The notes below the pieces were generated by a model. That model was not told where the DNA came from. It was given only the letters and a program-made list of their open reading frames with translations, and ran no database searches. This document shows, in pieces, positions 24,694 through 33,918 of a stretch of 64,000 nt of DNA (positions within the stretch are counted from its first letter, which is position 1; each line of letters starts with the position of its first letter). Origin of the DNA: UBA7672 sp041398245 (lineage in GTDB: Bacteria; Pseudomonadota; Alphaproteobacteria; Caulobacterales; Hyphomonadaceae). The DNA lies in contig JAWKVC010000010.1 in NCBI GenBank assembly GCA_041398245.1, forward strand, positions 62,001-126,000, read 5' to 3'. A program made the position numbers and the translations under genes.

Positions 24694-26712
24694 ATGTCGG
24701 ACGGGGCGGCAGGACCGATAGCAGCTGATCGTCCTGGTTGGGCCGGGCAATTGCTGGCTGCGGTGCGCTTTCTGGCGACCGACCGGTTTGGACTGTTGGC
24801 GCTCATCTGGGCTTTGATTGCGTTTGCCATGCGCCCGGCCTTTCTGGCGGCGCATGATGGGGCCACAGGCTGGCCGTTCGAAGCCATTCGCGGCGCGATG
24901 GATCCCGTGGCTCTGGCTCACGCCGCATCCGTGATCCAGTGGGCGGCCTTCGCTGGCCTGCTGGCGCTTGCCGTGATCGGGCACATGCGCTTTGCCGCGG
25001 CTCATCCCGGCGCGCTGGATGGCGACGGCAGCCGTTTCCGGATCGGGGCGGCGTATGCGTTGCTGTTGATGGCCGGCTATCTGGCCTTCCTGTGGAGCCC
25101 GGCCTCCGTCTTCACGGTCATCACGCATGACAGCCTGATCTTCTTCGACTCGACGTACCGTATTTCCAACGGCCTTGTGCCGTCGTCCGACTTCCCGACT
25201 GCGTTGGGGGCCGCCCAGCTCTATCTTCCGGCGTGGGCTGCGTGGCTGATCGGCGGTTATGGCGGATCGGTCGAACTGGCCTCCGTCTGGGTGGCGCTCG
25301 GCCTCGGGCTCGCCTGCGCCGTTGTCGGGGCCTGGCGCTTTCCTGTCGGCATGACGGCCGTTCTGCTTGGCATCGTGTTTCTGGTGACCGTCCCTGCGGC
25401 GATGCTGGAGCGCTGGGGTGGCGAGAGCCAGACCCTGATCAACGGTGAAACCGAAATCCTTCCCGACAACCTGTCGTGGGCGATGTTCTACAATCGCTGG
25501 GGCTGGGCCACGCTTTTCCCGCTCTTCATGGCGCTTGCGCCGCGCCGGGACCCTGAGGCATCGCCCGGCATCGCCGAGATCGCGGTGCTCTCCGCCGTTC
25601 TCGCTTTCATGTTCTGGCTGAAGGTCAGCTATTTCGCTGTTGGGCTGGGCGCGGCCGCCGTCTATGCGTTCCTCAACCCGGCGCCGTGGCGCACGCTGGC
25701 CTTGGGCGCTGGAATGACTGCGGGCGGCATTCTCGCCATCGGGCTGATGACCGGCAACCTGCTGGCCTATCTCAACGACATCCTGCTGGCGGGGAAGGTG
25801 TCGGGCGCGCGGACCGAGTCCCTTCTCGGCCTGATCCGCCGCAACTTGCTGGAAATGCTGTTCGCGTTGGCCCCGTTGGGCGTGCTGGCGGTGATCCGGC
25901 GCTTCACCTGGAAGGACGGGGTGGTCGCCGGCTTCATGCTGGCGGCGTCCATGTTCGCCATCAATCAGAACGGCCAGCTTGAGAACATGACGTCGCTGGT
26001 CGTGCTGGCTGCTTACGGCGCTGTGCGGGTCTTTGCTGAAGCAGACGCCCAGCGCGTCGCGCGCGTCGCAGCGGTTGGCGCGTTCGCCATGCTGGCGGCG
26101 TCGCAGGTGCTCGACCGCGGGATGGTCCTGATCGACCATGCCTATGCGATCCTTCGCGAGGAGGCGCGTGAACCGGCCGAGTGGGCCGCCCTGCCGGCGT
26201 TCCGCAATGTCTACGTCCCCGAACGCGAGAGCATGTTCAACCGCGCGATCAACAAGTCGGAAACGCCGGAGGAGCGCATCCACAACATCTGGCTGTCAGG
26301 CCAGTACGGCCGCCGGCAGGAATTGCGGCAGGGCGAGTACATGGAGACGCTGCTGGCCGGCGTCGAAGACCTGAAGCGCGTGGTCAGGCGGGGCGAGACG
26401 GTCAACACACTCGACATGACCAATCCGTTCCCGTTCCTGATGAACCTGCGCGCGCCAAAGGGCGGCTGGCTCACGCTCCATATGAACCGGACGATCAGCG
26501 AAGACGTGCATCCCGCGCCGGAGGTCATGTTCGCGGACTCCGACCATGTGATGATCGCCAAGATGTCGATGGTGCAGTCGACGGCGGACCTGATGAAGCA
26601 GGTCTACGGGGACTGGCTCGATGCGAATTACGGCGAGCGGGTCGAGACCCTCTACTGGACCCGCTGGTCGCACCGGAAACCCGCCCTGAGGCCCGCGACT
26701 CAGCTTCCCTGA
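24694..26712 (+). CDS. Large polytopic membrane protein of unknown function
   Basis: 672 residues from the ATG at 24694 with GAGGGA seven bases upstream; an ATG at 24661 is a weaker choice. About ten to twelve hydrophobic segments fill residues ~20-490, followed by a soluble C-terminal region of ~180 residues (from REEAREPAEWAALPAFRNVYVPERES). A loop between the early segments carries HDSLIFFDSTYRISNGLVPSSDF, with acidic residues as in GT-C glycosyltransferases. I cannot assign a family with confidence. It stands alone, divergent from zur. A glycosyltransferase or polymer-related role is only a guess. Confidence 0.75.
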   Translation: MSDGAAGPIAADRPGWAGQLLAAVRFLATDRFGLLALIWALIAFAMRPAFLAAHDGATGWPFEAIRGAMDPVALAHAASVIQWAAFAGLLALAVIGHMRFAAAHPGALDGDGSRFRIGAAYALLLMAGYLAFLWSPASVFTVITHDSLIFFDSTYRISNGLVPSSDFPTALGAAQLYLPAWAAWLIGGYGGSVELASVWVALGLGLACAVVGAWRFPVGMTAVLLGIVFLVTVPAAMLERWGGESQTLINGETEILPDNLSWAMFYNRWGWATLFPLFMALAPRRDPEASPGIAEIAVLSAVLAFMFWLKVSYFAVGLGAAAVYAFLNPAPWRTLALGAGMTAGGILAIGLMTGNLLAYLNDILLAGKVSGARTESLLGLIRRNLLEMLFALAPLGVLAVIRRFTWKDGVVAGFMLAASMFAINQNGQLENMTSLVVLAAYGAVRVFAEADAQRVARVAAVGAFAMLAASQVLDRGMVLIDHAYAILREEAREPAEWAALPAFRNVYVPERESMFNRAINKSETPEERIHNIWLSGQYGRRQELRQGEYMETLLAGVEDLKRVVRRGETVNTLDMTNPFPFLMNLRAPKGGWLTLHMNRTISEDVHPAPEVMFADSDHVMIAKMSMVQSTADLMKQVYGDWLDANYGERVETLYWTRWSHRKPALRPATQLP

Positions 26713-26763
26713 TTCCCTTGGAAAATGGAGGTTCCCGGGCCGGTCATTCCTGTCCCAGCCCTC

Positions 26764-26838
26764 AAAACAGGGGTTTTTCGACCTTTTTTGCTGTGAAAAG
26801 CCAAGTTTTCCCTTGTAAAACGCGCTTTTTCAGCTTTT
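26764..26838 (+). promoter_or_regulatory. Helically phased A/T tracts (predicted curved DNA) upstream of HU
   Basis: Runs of 4-6 A or T occur at 26764-26767, 26774-26778, 26784-26789, 26796-26799, 26806-26809, 26817-26820, 26826-26830 and 26835-26838. The centres of the first seven are spaced 9.5-11 bases (mean 10.4), one helical turn, in otherwise GC-rich DNA. Phased tracts of this kind bend DNA. They lie 58-132 bases before the HU start. A role as promoter-activating or HU-binding element is inference. Confidence 0.6.
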
Positions 26839-26895
26839 GGACCCCCGAAATCCGTGTATTCAGAGTGCGGAATTTTCCAACGGAGTCGAAAAGAC

Positions 26896-27198
26896 ATGGC
26901 CACTGCAGCTAAAGCAAAGCAGACGACGATCTCCACCAAACAGCTTGCGGCCGCTCTCGCCGAGGATCACGAGATCCCGAAGAAGCAAGCCGAAGCCATT
27001 CTGGCCGACCTCGTCACCAAGGTGACGAAGCACCTCAAGAAAGGCGATCGTATCCGCCTCGTCGGTCTTGGCGTTCTCGTCGTTCGCAAGCGCGCTGCCC
27101 GCATGGGCCGCAACCCGGCGACGGGCGAGCCGGTGCAGATCAAGGCTTCCAAGAAGGTCGCCTTCCGCGCCGCCAAGGAACTGAAAGAGTCGATCTAA
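26896..27198 (+). CDS. HU-family DNA-binding protein
   Basis: 100 residues from the ATG at 26896. It has the HU fold: a helical N-terminus (TTISTKQLAAALAEDHEIPKKQAEAILADL) followed by the beta-arm with RIRLVGLGVLVVRKRAARMGRNPATGEPVQI and KKVAFRAAKELKESI. HU bends and compacts DNA as a dimer. The basic N-terminal tail (MATAAKAKQ) is a common extension. A perfect intrinsic terminator follows (27230-27257), and phased A/T tracts precede the gene. Confidence 0.96.
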   Translation: MATAAKAKQTTISTKQLAAALAEDHEIPKKQAEAILADLVTKVTKHLKKGDRIRLVGLGVLVVRKRAARMGRNPATGEPVQIKASKKVAFRAAKELKESI

Positions 27199-27229
27199 CG
27201 ACTCTGCGGTTTCACTGATCCGAAGATTG

Positions 27230-27263
27230 GAACGCCCGGCAGCAATGCCGGGCGTTCTGCTTT
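27230..27263 (+). terminator. Intrinsic terminator of the HU gene
   Basis: A perfect 12-bp stem (27230-27241 with 27246-27257, GAACGCCCGGCA / TGCCGGGCGTTC) closes a GCAA tetraloop and is followed by TGCTTT. It lies 31 bases after the HU stop. Confidence 0.85.
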
Positions 27264-27300
27264 CCTGGCCGGCGATCGCTCCGCCTGGCTGCGCAAACAG

Positions 27301-27326
27301 AAAAGGCCGCCCGAGGGGCGGCCTTT
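27301..27326 (-). terminator. Intrinsic terminator, mainly for the bactofilin operon
   Basis: AAAGGCCGCCC (27302-27312) and GGGCGGCCTTT (27316-27326) form an 11-bp stem with a 3-base loop. On the minus strand it is followed by TTTTCTG and lies 27 bases past the bactofilin stop. It could also back up HU termination on the plus strand. Confidence 0.8.
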
Positions 27327-27353
27327 CCGTAAATTCGGATGTCGCCGGAAGGC

Positions 27354-27803
27354 TTAGCCAGCGGCAGGCGGAGCGGGCTGGTCCGCCATCGGATCCTGGG
27401 CGTGTTTCACAGCGCCTTCGAAGATCGCATTCGGTTCGATAGCCAGCGAAGCATGGAAGATGTCGCCACGGACCTTGGCGCCCGTGCAGAGCTGGACCTT
27501 GCGGCCACGGATGCGGCCCTCGATCGTGCCGCGAACCACGACGGACTCGGCAACCACTTCGCCCTTTACGGCGCCGGTTTCACCAATCGTCAGGGCCGAA
27601 GCGCGGACGTCGCCTTCGATCTGGCCGTTGATGTCGATCTCGCCCTGGCTGACGATCGTGCCGGTCATCTTCACGTCGGCAGAGATAATCGACGGGCCTG
27701 AACGGGCGGCCGGCTGCGCACGCTTCACCGCGGGATCCGGGAGGATCGGCTTCGGCGCTTGGGGGGCCGGTGTCGGCTCCGGGGTTTTGCCTCTAGTAAA
27801 CAT
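27354..27803 (-). CDS. bacA: Bactofilin (polymer-forming cytoskeletal protein)
   Basis: 149 residues. A Pro-rich N-terminal tail (~35 residues) is followed by the bactofilin beta-helix core with its repeating hydrophobic/glycine pattern (GEIDINGQIEGDVRASALTIGETGAVKGEVVAESVVVRG). A short Pro/Ala C-terminal tail ends the protein. Bactofilins form membrane-attached filaments that position cell-wall enzymes. The gene's first 11 bases overlap the end of the M23 peptidase gene, a pairing known in stalked/budding alphaproteobacteria, where it controls stalk or bud shape. Confidence 0.95.
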   Translation of the reverse strand: MFTRGKTPEPTPAPQAPKPILPDPAVKRAQPAARSGPSIISADVKMTGTIVSQGEIDINGQIEGDVRASALTIGETGAVKGEVVAESVVVRGTIEGRIRGRKVQLCTGAKVRGDIFHASLAIEPNAIFEGAVKHAQDPMADQPAPPAAG

Positions 27804-29010
27804 GCTTGCCAGCCCTCAGGAATTTGAGCGGATCGTACGACTTACCGCGGAAGTATATCTCGTAGTGAAGGTGCGGTCCCGTACTTCTTCCAGTTGACCC
27901 CATCGTGCCAACCTTCTGGCCGAGAGCGACCGTGTCGCCGACCCTCACGCTGATCGAGTTCATGTGCCCGTATCGCGTGCGGAAGCCGCCGCCATGGTCG
28001 ATTTCAACACAGCGTCCGAAACTGCCTTTTACCCCCGCGTAGACGATCTTCCCCGGCGCTGTCGCCACCAGCGGCGACCCGGTCGGGGCTGCAAGATCGG
28101 TGCCTTCATGGAACGCTGTGCCCCGTCCGAAGGGGTCGGTGCGGTAGCCGAAGCCGGAGGTCTCGCGATAGGGGCCTTTGACCGGGATGCCGAGCGGGAT
28201 CGAGCGGAGGGCCTTTTCATAGAGCTGGGCCTCGTAGAGGCGGGCTTCGACCTCGTAGATGCGGCGCTCGAAAGGATCGGCGATCTCGTCGAGCGGAACG
28301 CCCTTGGCCGAGTAGGAGACCTGAACCAGCGGACCGCCCACTCCCGACTGCTCAAGCACACGCGAGGCGGGAACCCCGGTGAGACGGATCACGCCGCGGG
28401 CGGTTTCGGAACGCTGGACGGCTTCTTCCTCGAATGAGTCGAGCAACTGGGCCTGCTCACCGATCAGCTTGTCCGTGGGCGCCCGGAAGGCTCCGTCGCG
28501 GTCATCGTTGGCGGACCAGTCGGGGCGGCTCTGGCGGGGGTCGCCTTCCTCGATCGTCGAGTCGATCAGCATGGTGGCGTTGGCGCCGTTCAGGACGATC
28601 GCTGACGCCGTGTCGCCGCCTTGCAGGCTGGCGAGCAGCTTCTTCAGCGTTTCATGCCGGCTCTTGGCTTCGGTAATGGCGAGGTTGAAGTCCTGAGTAC
28701 GGGTCTCCAGCAGGGTGAGGGCGGTTTGCTCGGCAGCGCGGGCCTGGCGGAGTTCGCGCTCAAGACGGGCGGACTGTTTGTCGAGCGAGCCGCCGCCGCT
28801 GTCCATTCCCGGGCCGCGCAGCAGCACGGCGACGGTGGCGAACAGGCACCAGCCGACAACCAGAGTCGCGGCGCCGGCGATCATCGCCTGACGCCAGGGA
28901 GAAATGGAAACGTAACGCACCGAGCCGCCGCTGCGGTGGTAGATCTGCCTTTCGGGAAAAGCCTTTTCGAAGAAGGCCTTGGTCTTTGCCTTCAGCTGCT
29001 TGACCGCCAT
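27793..29010 (-). CDS. Membrane-anchored M23 endopeptidase paired with bactofilin (LmdC-like)
   Basis: 405 residues. A short basic cytoplasmic N-terminus is followed by one membrane segment (about 42-66) and a coiled coil (about 70-135, ARLERELRQARAAEQTALTLLE). The C-terminal LytM/M23 domain carries intact HEGTD, YGHMN and HLH motifs. It should cut peptidoglycan cross-bridges. The overlap with the bactofilin gene implies that the filament recruits the enzyme through its cytoplasmic tail, as described for the Hyphomonas LmdC/BacA pair. The upstream 181-base region has a near-match to a CtrA box at 29152-29166. Confidence 0.92.
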   Translation of the reverse strand: MAVKQLKAKTKAFFEKAFPERQIYHRSGGSVRYVSISPWRQAMIAGAATLVVGWCLFATVAVLLRGPGMDSGGGSLDKQSARLERELRQARAAEQTALTLLETRTQDFNLAITEAKSRHETLKKLLASLQGGDTASAIVLNGANATMLIDSTIEEGDPRQSRPDWSANDDRDGAFRAPTDKLIGEQAQLLDSFEEEAVQRSETARGVIRLTGVPASRVLEQSGVGGPLVQVSYSAKGVPLDEIADPFERRIYEVEARLYEAQLYEKALRSIPLGIPVKGPYRETSGFGYRTDPFGRGTAFHEGTDLAAPTGSPLVATAPGKIVYAGVKGSFGRCVEIDHGGGFRTRYGHMNSISVRVGDTVALGQKVGTMGSTGRSTGPHLHYEIYFRGKSYDPLKFLRAGKHVY

Positions 29011-29191
29011 TTACCTGCCCGATCAATCTCTCTACGCGCCAAGCCCCGCGCCGCCCCGCTGGATATCGCCCGGCGGGCACATGGATAACTCAGAAAACCG
29101 TACGCGCGAACCCCTGCAGGGCGCCTTTTTCGCGAGCGTGAACGCTGCAGCTTAAGCTCTCGTAAACCCGGCAAATGTGACCGCGATACGG

Positions 29192-29665
29192 TTAACGAAA
29201 CGATGCCATTGCATCGAAGACTGCATCGGCATGACCGGGCACCCGGACGTTTCGCCACACCCGCTGAATCAACCCGTCCGGGCCGATCAGGAAAGTGGAG
29301 CGCACGATCCCCATGAAACGGTTTCCGTATAGCTGCTTCTCCTGCCAGACGCCGTAGTCGTTGCAGACCCGTCCGTCTTCGTCAGACCCCAATCTGACTT
29401 TTAGTCCATGCTTGGCGGCGAACGCCTTGTGATCGGCCATCGAGTCGCGGGAAACGCCCAGCAGGGCAGCGCCGCGCCGGCTGAATCGCGACTGCATGTC
29501 GCTGAAGGCGACTGCCTCCCGGGTGCAGGCATCCGTATCGTCCTTGGGGTAGAAGAAGAGGATCAATGTCTTTCCGGCATAGTCCTTCAGACTGACCTGA
29601 CCACGAGGCGTGGCTGGCAGCTGGAATGCGGGTGCAGGGTCGCCGGCTTGGAGAGGCTGTGACAC
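29192..29665 (-). CDS. bcp: Thioredoxin-dependent peroxiredoxin Bcp
   Basis: 157 residues from a GTG start. The peroxidatic cysteine is Cys47 in FYPKDDTDACTREA. The nearby resolving cysteine found in E. coli Bcp is absent; Cys near residue 102 (GRVCNDYG) is the only other candidate. It reduces hydrogen peroxide and organic peroxides in the cytoplasm. It is divergent from the YhdP-like gene. Confidence 0.94.
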   Translation of the reverse strand: MSQPLQAGDPAPAFQLPATPRGQVSLKDYAGKTLILFFYPKDDTDACTREAVAFSDMQSRFSRRGAALLGVSRDSMADHKAFAAKHGLKVRLGSDEDGRVCNDYGVWQEKQLYGNRFMGIVRSTFLIGPDGLIQRVWRNVRVPGHADAVFDAMASFR

Positions 29666-29786
29666 AATCTGTCCGTGTTTTAGTGGTGTCAGGGATCATG
29701 GACTTCTATCGCCGTCCACGCTCCAAAGTGAAGCGCGCTCGCGCCGCTTTGCCGGCGACGCCGTGCCGGCGTCCGGGGGCGGCGCC

Positions 29787-32700
29787 GTGAAGGTTTCGGC
29801 CAAGATCCTGGTCCTCGAAATCCTGGCGTTCGTCACCTTCCTGATTCTCGCAGGGGTGGGCTTCCTTGCCTGGCGTCTGTCGCAGGGACCGATCGACCTC
29901 GAATTCATCCGTCCGCAAGTGGAACAGTCGCTGGCCGAAGCGCGTGGCGGCAGGCCGGTGAAGATCGAGAAGCTGGGGCTGGAATGGGTCCGGGACCGCG
30001 GCCGGGTCGAGGCGATCGCCCGCGGGTTCACGGCCCTCGACGCCGATCAGAAGGTGGCGTTCCGGGCGGACCGGGCGATGATTGCGATCGACGCCGGATC
30101 GTTGTTCGCCTTTCAGGTGAAAACGCAGCAGCTGCGGCTGGAGGACGGTCAGGCGACTGTCGTGCGCAGCAAGGACGGCGTCTGGACGCTGGCCGATATC
30201 GAGATCGCCAAGGAGCCCGAGGCGAGCGACAAACCGTTCGATCCCGTGCGCGACATCAACTGGGCGACGCTGGCGACGCCGATCCGGGCGCTGATCTCCG
30301 CCGGGTCGTTCGAACAGGTGGAGCTGGCCAACTTCCATCTCGATGTCATCGACCAGAAGGCCGGGACGACCTGGGGAGCCGATCCGGTCGATGGCAAATG
30401 GAAGGCGACCCGCGAGGGCGTGTCGCTTGAACTGGACGTGCGCCTAACGGGCGCACGCGAGGGCGAGCCCAACAAGGTCCGCATTGCGTTGGCGTCGGAC
30501 GGAGAGGTTGCACGCGCTTCGGGCAAGCTGACATTCGATGGCGTTGATCCGATGTCGGTCGCGCGCATGTTTGGTTACACCGGCGATGCATTCACATCGG
30601 CCCGGTCTGCGAGCGCCACGTTTGCGGTGACAGCGACAGAACGGAGCGGGCTTCTCAACACGCAGCTGTCGTTGGCGGGCGTTGCGGGCGTAGTGAAACT
30701 CGGTGACGAGGATATCCAGGTCAGGGATCTATCCTTCTCCGGTTCCTATGATCCCGCGACCAAGTTCGTAACCCTTGAGTCCCTGAACATCGACAGCGAC
30801 CGTGTGACGGGCGCCTTCACCGGCGCGCTGGACGCCCGCGCTATGATGGCGGGGGACCTGACCCTGCCGACCGATTTCGCGGTGTCGAGCGAAGCATTCA
30901 CGCTGTCGCTTCCGGGGGTCTTTGAAGAGCCGGTGAAGCTGCATTCCCTTGCGGTGAACGGGCAGCTCTCGCCCGATCGCATGCACATCCTCTTCACCAA
31001 CGTGAAGGCCGGCACAGGAGGAATGACCGCCACCGGATCCGGAGAAGTCTGGTTCGAAGGCGAGGGCGAGCAATTCGCTGTCGGCGTCAAGGCGAAGGCG
31101 TCATCGGAAGGAACCTTCACGCCGCAGGATGTGGTCGCGTTCTGGCCGGCCAAATCCGACGCTTACGCGCGTAGCTGGGTGAAAGCGAACATTCCCTCGG
31201 CAGTCGTGAGCAAGGCCGTGCTCGACATGGACTGGCCGCCCGGCGCGATGGCGAAGGGCTTCCTGCCTGATGAGCATCTGTCGCTCACCTTCGAGGTCGA
31301 GAAGGCGACAGTGAAATTCCTGCCCGACTTCCCGGCGGCAACCGATGTGTCCGGAAAAGGCCACCTGCGCGGCAACAGCATTACCCTCGATGTTACCGGT
31401 GGCGTGCTGCAGACTTGGGAGATCGAGGAAGCGAAGATCGTGCTGCCGCAGTTCGCGCCAATGGGCGCCATGGCGGACATCACCGTGCTGGGGCGCGGTC
31501 CGCTGATGGATCTGTTGCGTATCGTGGACGACAGCAAGCTCGACATCAGCTCGCGCTACGATCTGCAGATCGGGCAGATCGCGGGGCAGGGCGGGATCAG
31601 CGTCAAGGTCGGCTATCCCATGATCCCGACCTTGTCCGAGAAGGACATCGTCTATTCGATCAAGGGCGGTTTCAGCGGCGTTCGCGTGCCCGACATCGCA
31701 GGCGATTTCGGCCTGGGCGATGGCAATGTCAGTTTTGAGCTGACGGAGAACGGGATCACAATGAACGGGCAAGGCCGTTTCGGGCCGGCCCCCGTCTCGT
31801 TCGAATGGCGTGAGCATGTTGGCGGCGATGACGGGCAAGCCGAACTCGTGGCGCGCGCACGAGCGACGCCCGACCTTCTCAACGCGTTCGGTCTCGCGGC
31901 GCGCAATTTCATGCAGGGTGAGGCTGATCTTGAGCTGCGCGCCTCCGGCCCGGGTGGGCGCAATTTCGACACTGTGACGGCGACGGTCGACCTTGAGCAT
32001 GCGCAGGTCGAGTTCGCGGAGTTCGGTTGGCGCAAGCCGTTTGAAGCGGCGGCAAAGGGGACGTTCAGATATGGCAAGGATTCGACCGGCGCCATTCTCG
32101 CCGGCGACATCCGGGCGGACGGTCTTGAACTGATTGCGGAGGCCCAGCTTGATCCGGCCGGCATGGTGACCGGCGTGGATATCGAGCGCCTGTTCTCGCG
32201 CGGCACAGTCGACGTGCGGGGGCGTGTGACGCGCCGCGAGGACGGCGGCTACCGTGCAAACCTCAACGGGCCGTTCTTCGATGCGAGCCCTTGGATGGAC
32301 GCGATGCTCGACATGTCGGGCGATACTGTCACTGCGGTTGGCGGGCCCGGCGATCCGGGTCCGGTTCACGAACTGCAGTTGAACGCCGACAAGCTACGCG
32401 TGCGATCGGATGCCGACCTCTCGAATGTACGCATCGCCTTGTCTGTTGATGGCGAGGGTCCACGCAGCGGATCAATCTCCGGCCAGATCTCGCGCGACAA
32501 GTATGTGAATGTTGCGATCAGCACGAACGAGGGGAAGCGCAACATCTCGCTGCGTTCGGACGACGCGGGCTTTGCCGCACGTGTCCTTCTGAAGGCCGAC
32601 TACCTTGTTGGCGGCAAGCTCACCGTTGATGGATCGTTCGTTGGACCTGACGGCGACGCGACCATCCGGATGACCGATGTCCGGCTGAAGGACGCTCCGC

Positions 32701-33191
32701 TTCTGGCGCAGATCTTCTCGCTCGCATCGCTGCAGGGTCTCGCTGACGTACTGTCCGGCGAGGGCGTTCTCTTCACTGAGGTCTACGCCCCTGTGACCAT
32801 TGTGGATGGCCGCATCGATGCGCCGGGTATGCGGGCGTCCGGCCCGGCGATGGGCATCACAGCGCGCGGCTGGATTGCTCCCGAGGCGGGCGAGCTCTCG
32901 CTCGATGGCGTGCTTGTGCCGTCGTTTGGCGTCAACTCGTTGCTGGGCGGCCTCCCCATCATCGGCGACCTGTTCGTGTCGCGGCAGGGTGAAGGCATGT
33001 TCGCGCCGACATATTCTGTACGGGGCACGTTTGCGCGCGCCCGTGTCTCGATCAATCCGGTCGCGGCTTTCACGCCCGGCGTGCTGCGCCGGATATTCGA
33101 GAACCCCACCGAGCCGCCCCCGGCGCCGGATGCGACATTGCCGGAGCCGACAGCGACGCCTTCACCGCCTGCTGCGCCGTCCAAGCCATGA
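29787..33191 (+). CDS. YhdP/AsmA-like envelope protein
   Basis: 1134 residues from a GTG at 29787, which gives a clean N-terminal membrane anchor (SAKILVLEILAFVTFLILAGVGFLAW). The frame is open further upstream but not family-like. The rest is a very long, mostly beta-structured periplasmic chain with repeated DUF3971-like and AsmA_2-like stretches. It ends in a membrane-proximal segment (FGVNSLLGGLPIIGDLFVS) and a Pro/Ala tail. In E. coli, YhdP and related AsmA proteins carry phospholipids from inner to outer membrane. A terminator-like hairpin follows. Confidence 0.88.
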   Translation: MKVSAKILVLEILAFVTFLILAGVGFLAWRLSQGPIDLEFIRPQVEQSLAEARGGRPVKIEKLGLEWVRDRGRVEAIARGFTALDADQKVAFRADRAMIAIDAGSLFAFQVKTQQLRLEDGQATVVRSKDGVWTLADIEIAKEPEASDKPFDPVRDINWATLATPIRALISAGSFEQVELANFHLDVIDQKAGTTWGADPVDGKWKATREGVSLELDVRLTGAREGEPNKVRIALASDGEVARASGKLTFDGVDPMSVARMFGYTGDAFTSARSASATFAVTATERSGLLNTQLSLAGVAGVVKLGDEDIQVRDLSFSGSYDPATKFVTLESLNIDSDRVTGAFTGALDARAMMAGDLTLPTDFAVSSEAFTLSLPGVFEEPVKLHSLAVNGQLSPDRMHILFTNVKAGTGGMTATGSGEVWFEGEGEQFAVGVKAKASSEGTFTPQDVVAFWPAKSDAYARSWVKANIPSAVVSKAVLDMDWPPGAMAKGFLPDEHLSLTFEVEKATVKFLPDFPAATDVSGKGHLRGNSITLDVTGGVLQTWEIEEAKIVLPQFAPMGAMADITVLGRGPLMDLLRIVDDSKLDISSRYDLQIGQIAGQGGISVKVGYPMIPTLSEKDIVYSIKGGFSGVRVPDIAGDFGLGDGNVSFELTENGITMNGQGRFGPAPVSFEWREHVGGDDGQAELVARARATPDLLNAFGLAARNFMQGEADLELRASGPGGRNFDTVTATVDLEHAQVEFAEFGWRKPFEAAAKGTFRYGKDSTGAILAGDIRADGLELIAEAQLDPAGMVTGVDIERLFSRGTVDVRGRVTRREDGGYRANLNGPFFDASPWMDAMLDMSGDTVTAVGGPGDPGPVHELQLNADKLRVRSDADLSNVRIALSVDGEGPRSGSISGQISRDKYVNVAISTNEGKRNISLRSDDAGFAARVLLKADYLVGGKLTVDGSFVGPDGDATIRMTDVRLKDAPLLAQIFSLASLQGLADVLSGEGVLFTEVYAPVTIVDGRIDAPGMRASGPAMGITARGWIAPEAGELSLDGVLVPSFGVNSLLGGLPIIGDLFVSRQGEGMFAPTYSVRGTFARARVSINPVAAFTPGVLRRIFENPTEPPPAPDATLPEPTATPSPPAAPSKP

Positions 33192-33195
33192 GAAA

Positions 33196-33221
33196 CGGCC
33201 CGCCGGGTTACCGGCGGGCCG
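33196..33221. terminator. Hairpin between convergent YhdP-like and SRPBCC genes
   Basis: CGGCCCGCCGG (33196-33206) pairs perfectly with CCGGCGGGCCG (33211-33221) around a GTTA loop. It is 5 bases after the YhdP-like stop and 27 bases after the opposing gene's stop, with TTTCTC following on the minus strand. It probably serves both directions. Confidence 0.65.
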
Positions 33222-33247
33222 CTCCATGTTCTTCGATCGAATAGCGA

Positions 33248-33772
33248 TCAGCCGGCTTCGGCCAACTTCTTCATGTTGCCCAGCGCGGCCTCGAACTGCT
33301 TTCTGCGGCCGGCCACATCAGCGTCCTTCGCGGCCTGATCGGCCTTGTCCGCGACATCGAGCATCAGCGTGTAGACAAGTTTCGATGTGTTGGCGTCGAT
33401 CGGACGGGCTTCAAGGAAGCCGTGATAGAGGTTGTACCACTTACCCTCGACGGCTGGCTGCGTGTAGCCGTAGCCCATCTCCGACTTGGCGGTCATCACT
33501 TCGACGACCCGTCCTGCGATGACGCGCACCGAGCCGACTTCGCCCGTGCCGGACGTCACCTCGCATGGCACGCCGCCGGTCGGCGTGATCCACTTCGAGA
33601 TGTCGCAGTATCCGCCGATCTTGGCCCAGACTTCCGCGGCAGGCTTGTTGACCGTGATCTCCATCGGAATGGAAACGTATTCCGGCTTGGGCCATGTTCC
33701 GCCCTGCGCGGAAGCCGTGCCGGCAAGGCCAGCCGCCAGCGCGGCGCCGGCCAGCAGTGAAATGATCTTCAT
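33248..33772 (-). CDS. Secreted SRPBCC (START-like) family protein
   Basis: 174 residues from the ATG at 33772 (GGGAGAG upstream). A signal peptide (MKIISLLAGAALAAGLAGTASA) precedes the mature protein. The mature part follows the SRPBCC pattern: SIPMEITVNKPAAEVWAKIGGYCDISKW, VGSVRVIAGRVVEVMTA, and YTLMLDVADKADQAA ending in a C-terminal helix. Such domains bind hydrophobic ligands. The export signal suggests a periplasmic lipid- or metabolite-binding role; the ligand is unknown. Confidence 0.87.
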   Translation of the reverse strand: MKIISLLAGAALAAGLAGTASAQGGTWPKPEYVSIPMEITVNKPAAEVWAKIGGYCDISKWITPTGGVPCEVTSGTGEVGSVRVIAGRVVEVMTAKSEMGYGYTQPAVEGKWYNLYHGFLEARPIDANTSKLVYTLMLDVADKADQAAKDADVAGRRKQFEAALGNMKKLAEAG

Positions 33773-33918
33773 TGCGTCTCTCCCTAGGTCCGCTCTTGCG
33801 GGTTCGCTCATGCGACGCCGCACCCCGGCGGCTTGCAGGGAGATCACATTACGAACGCGGAAAGCGCCAGCAGTTTTTCCAGCTGACAAAGTCACGAAAA
33901 CGGGACTGTGGCTCGAAA

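Noticed and set aside
24637..26283. 548-codon minus-strand ORF
   Set aside because: Antisense to the polytopic membrane protein; composition is Arg/His/Gln-rich noise.
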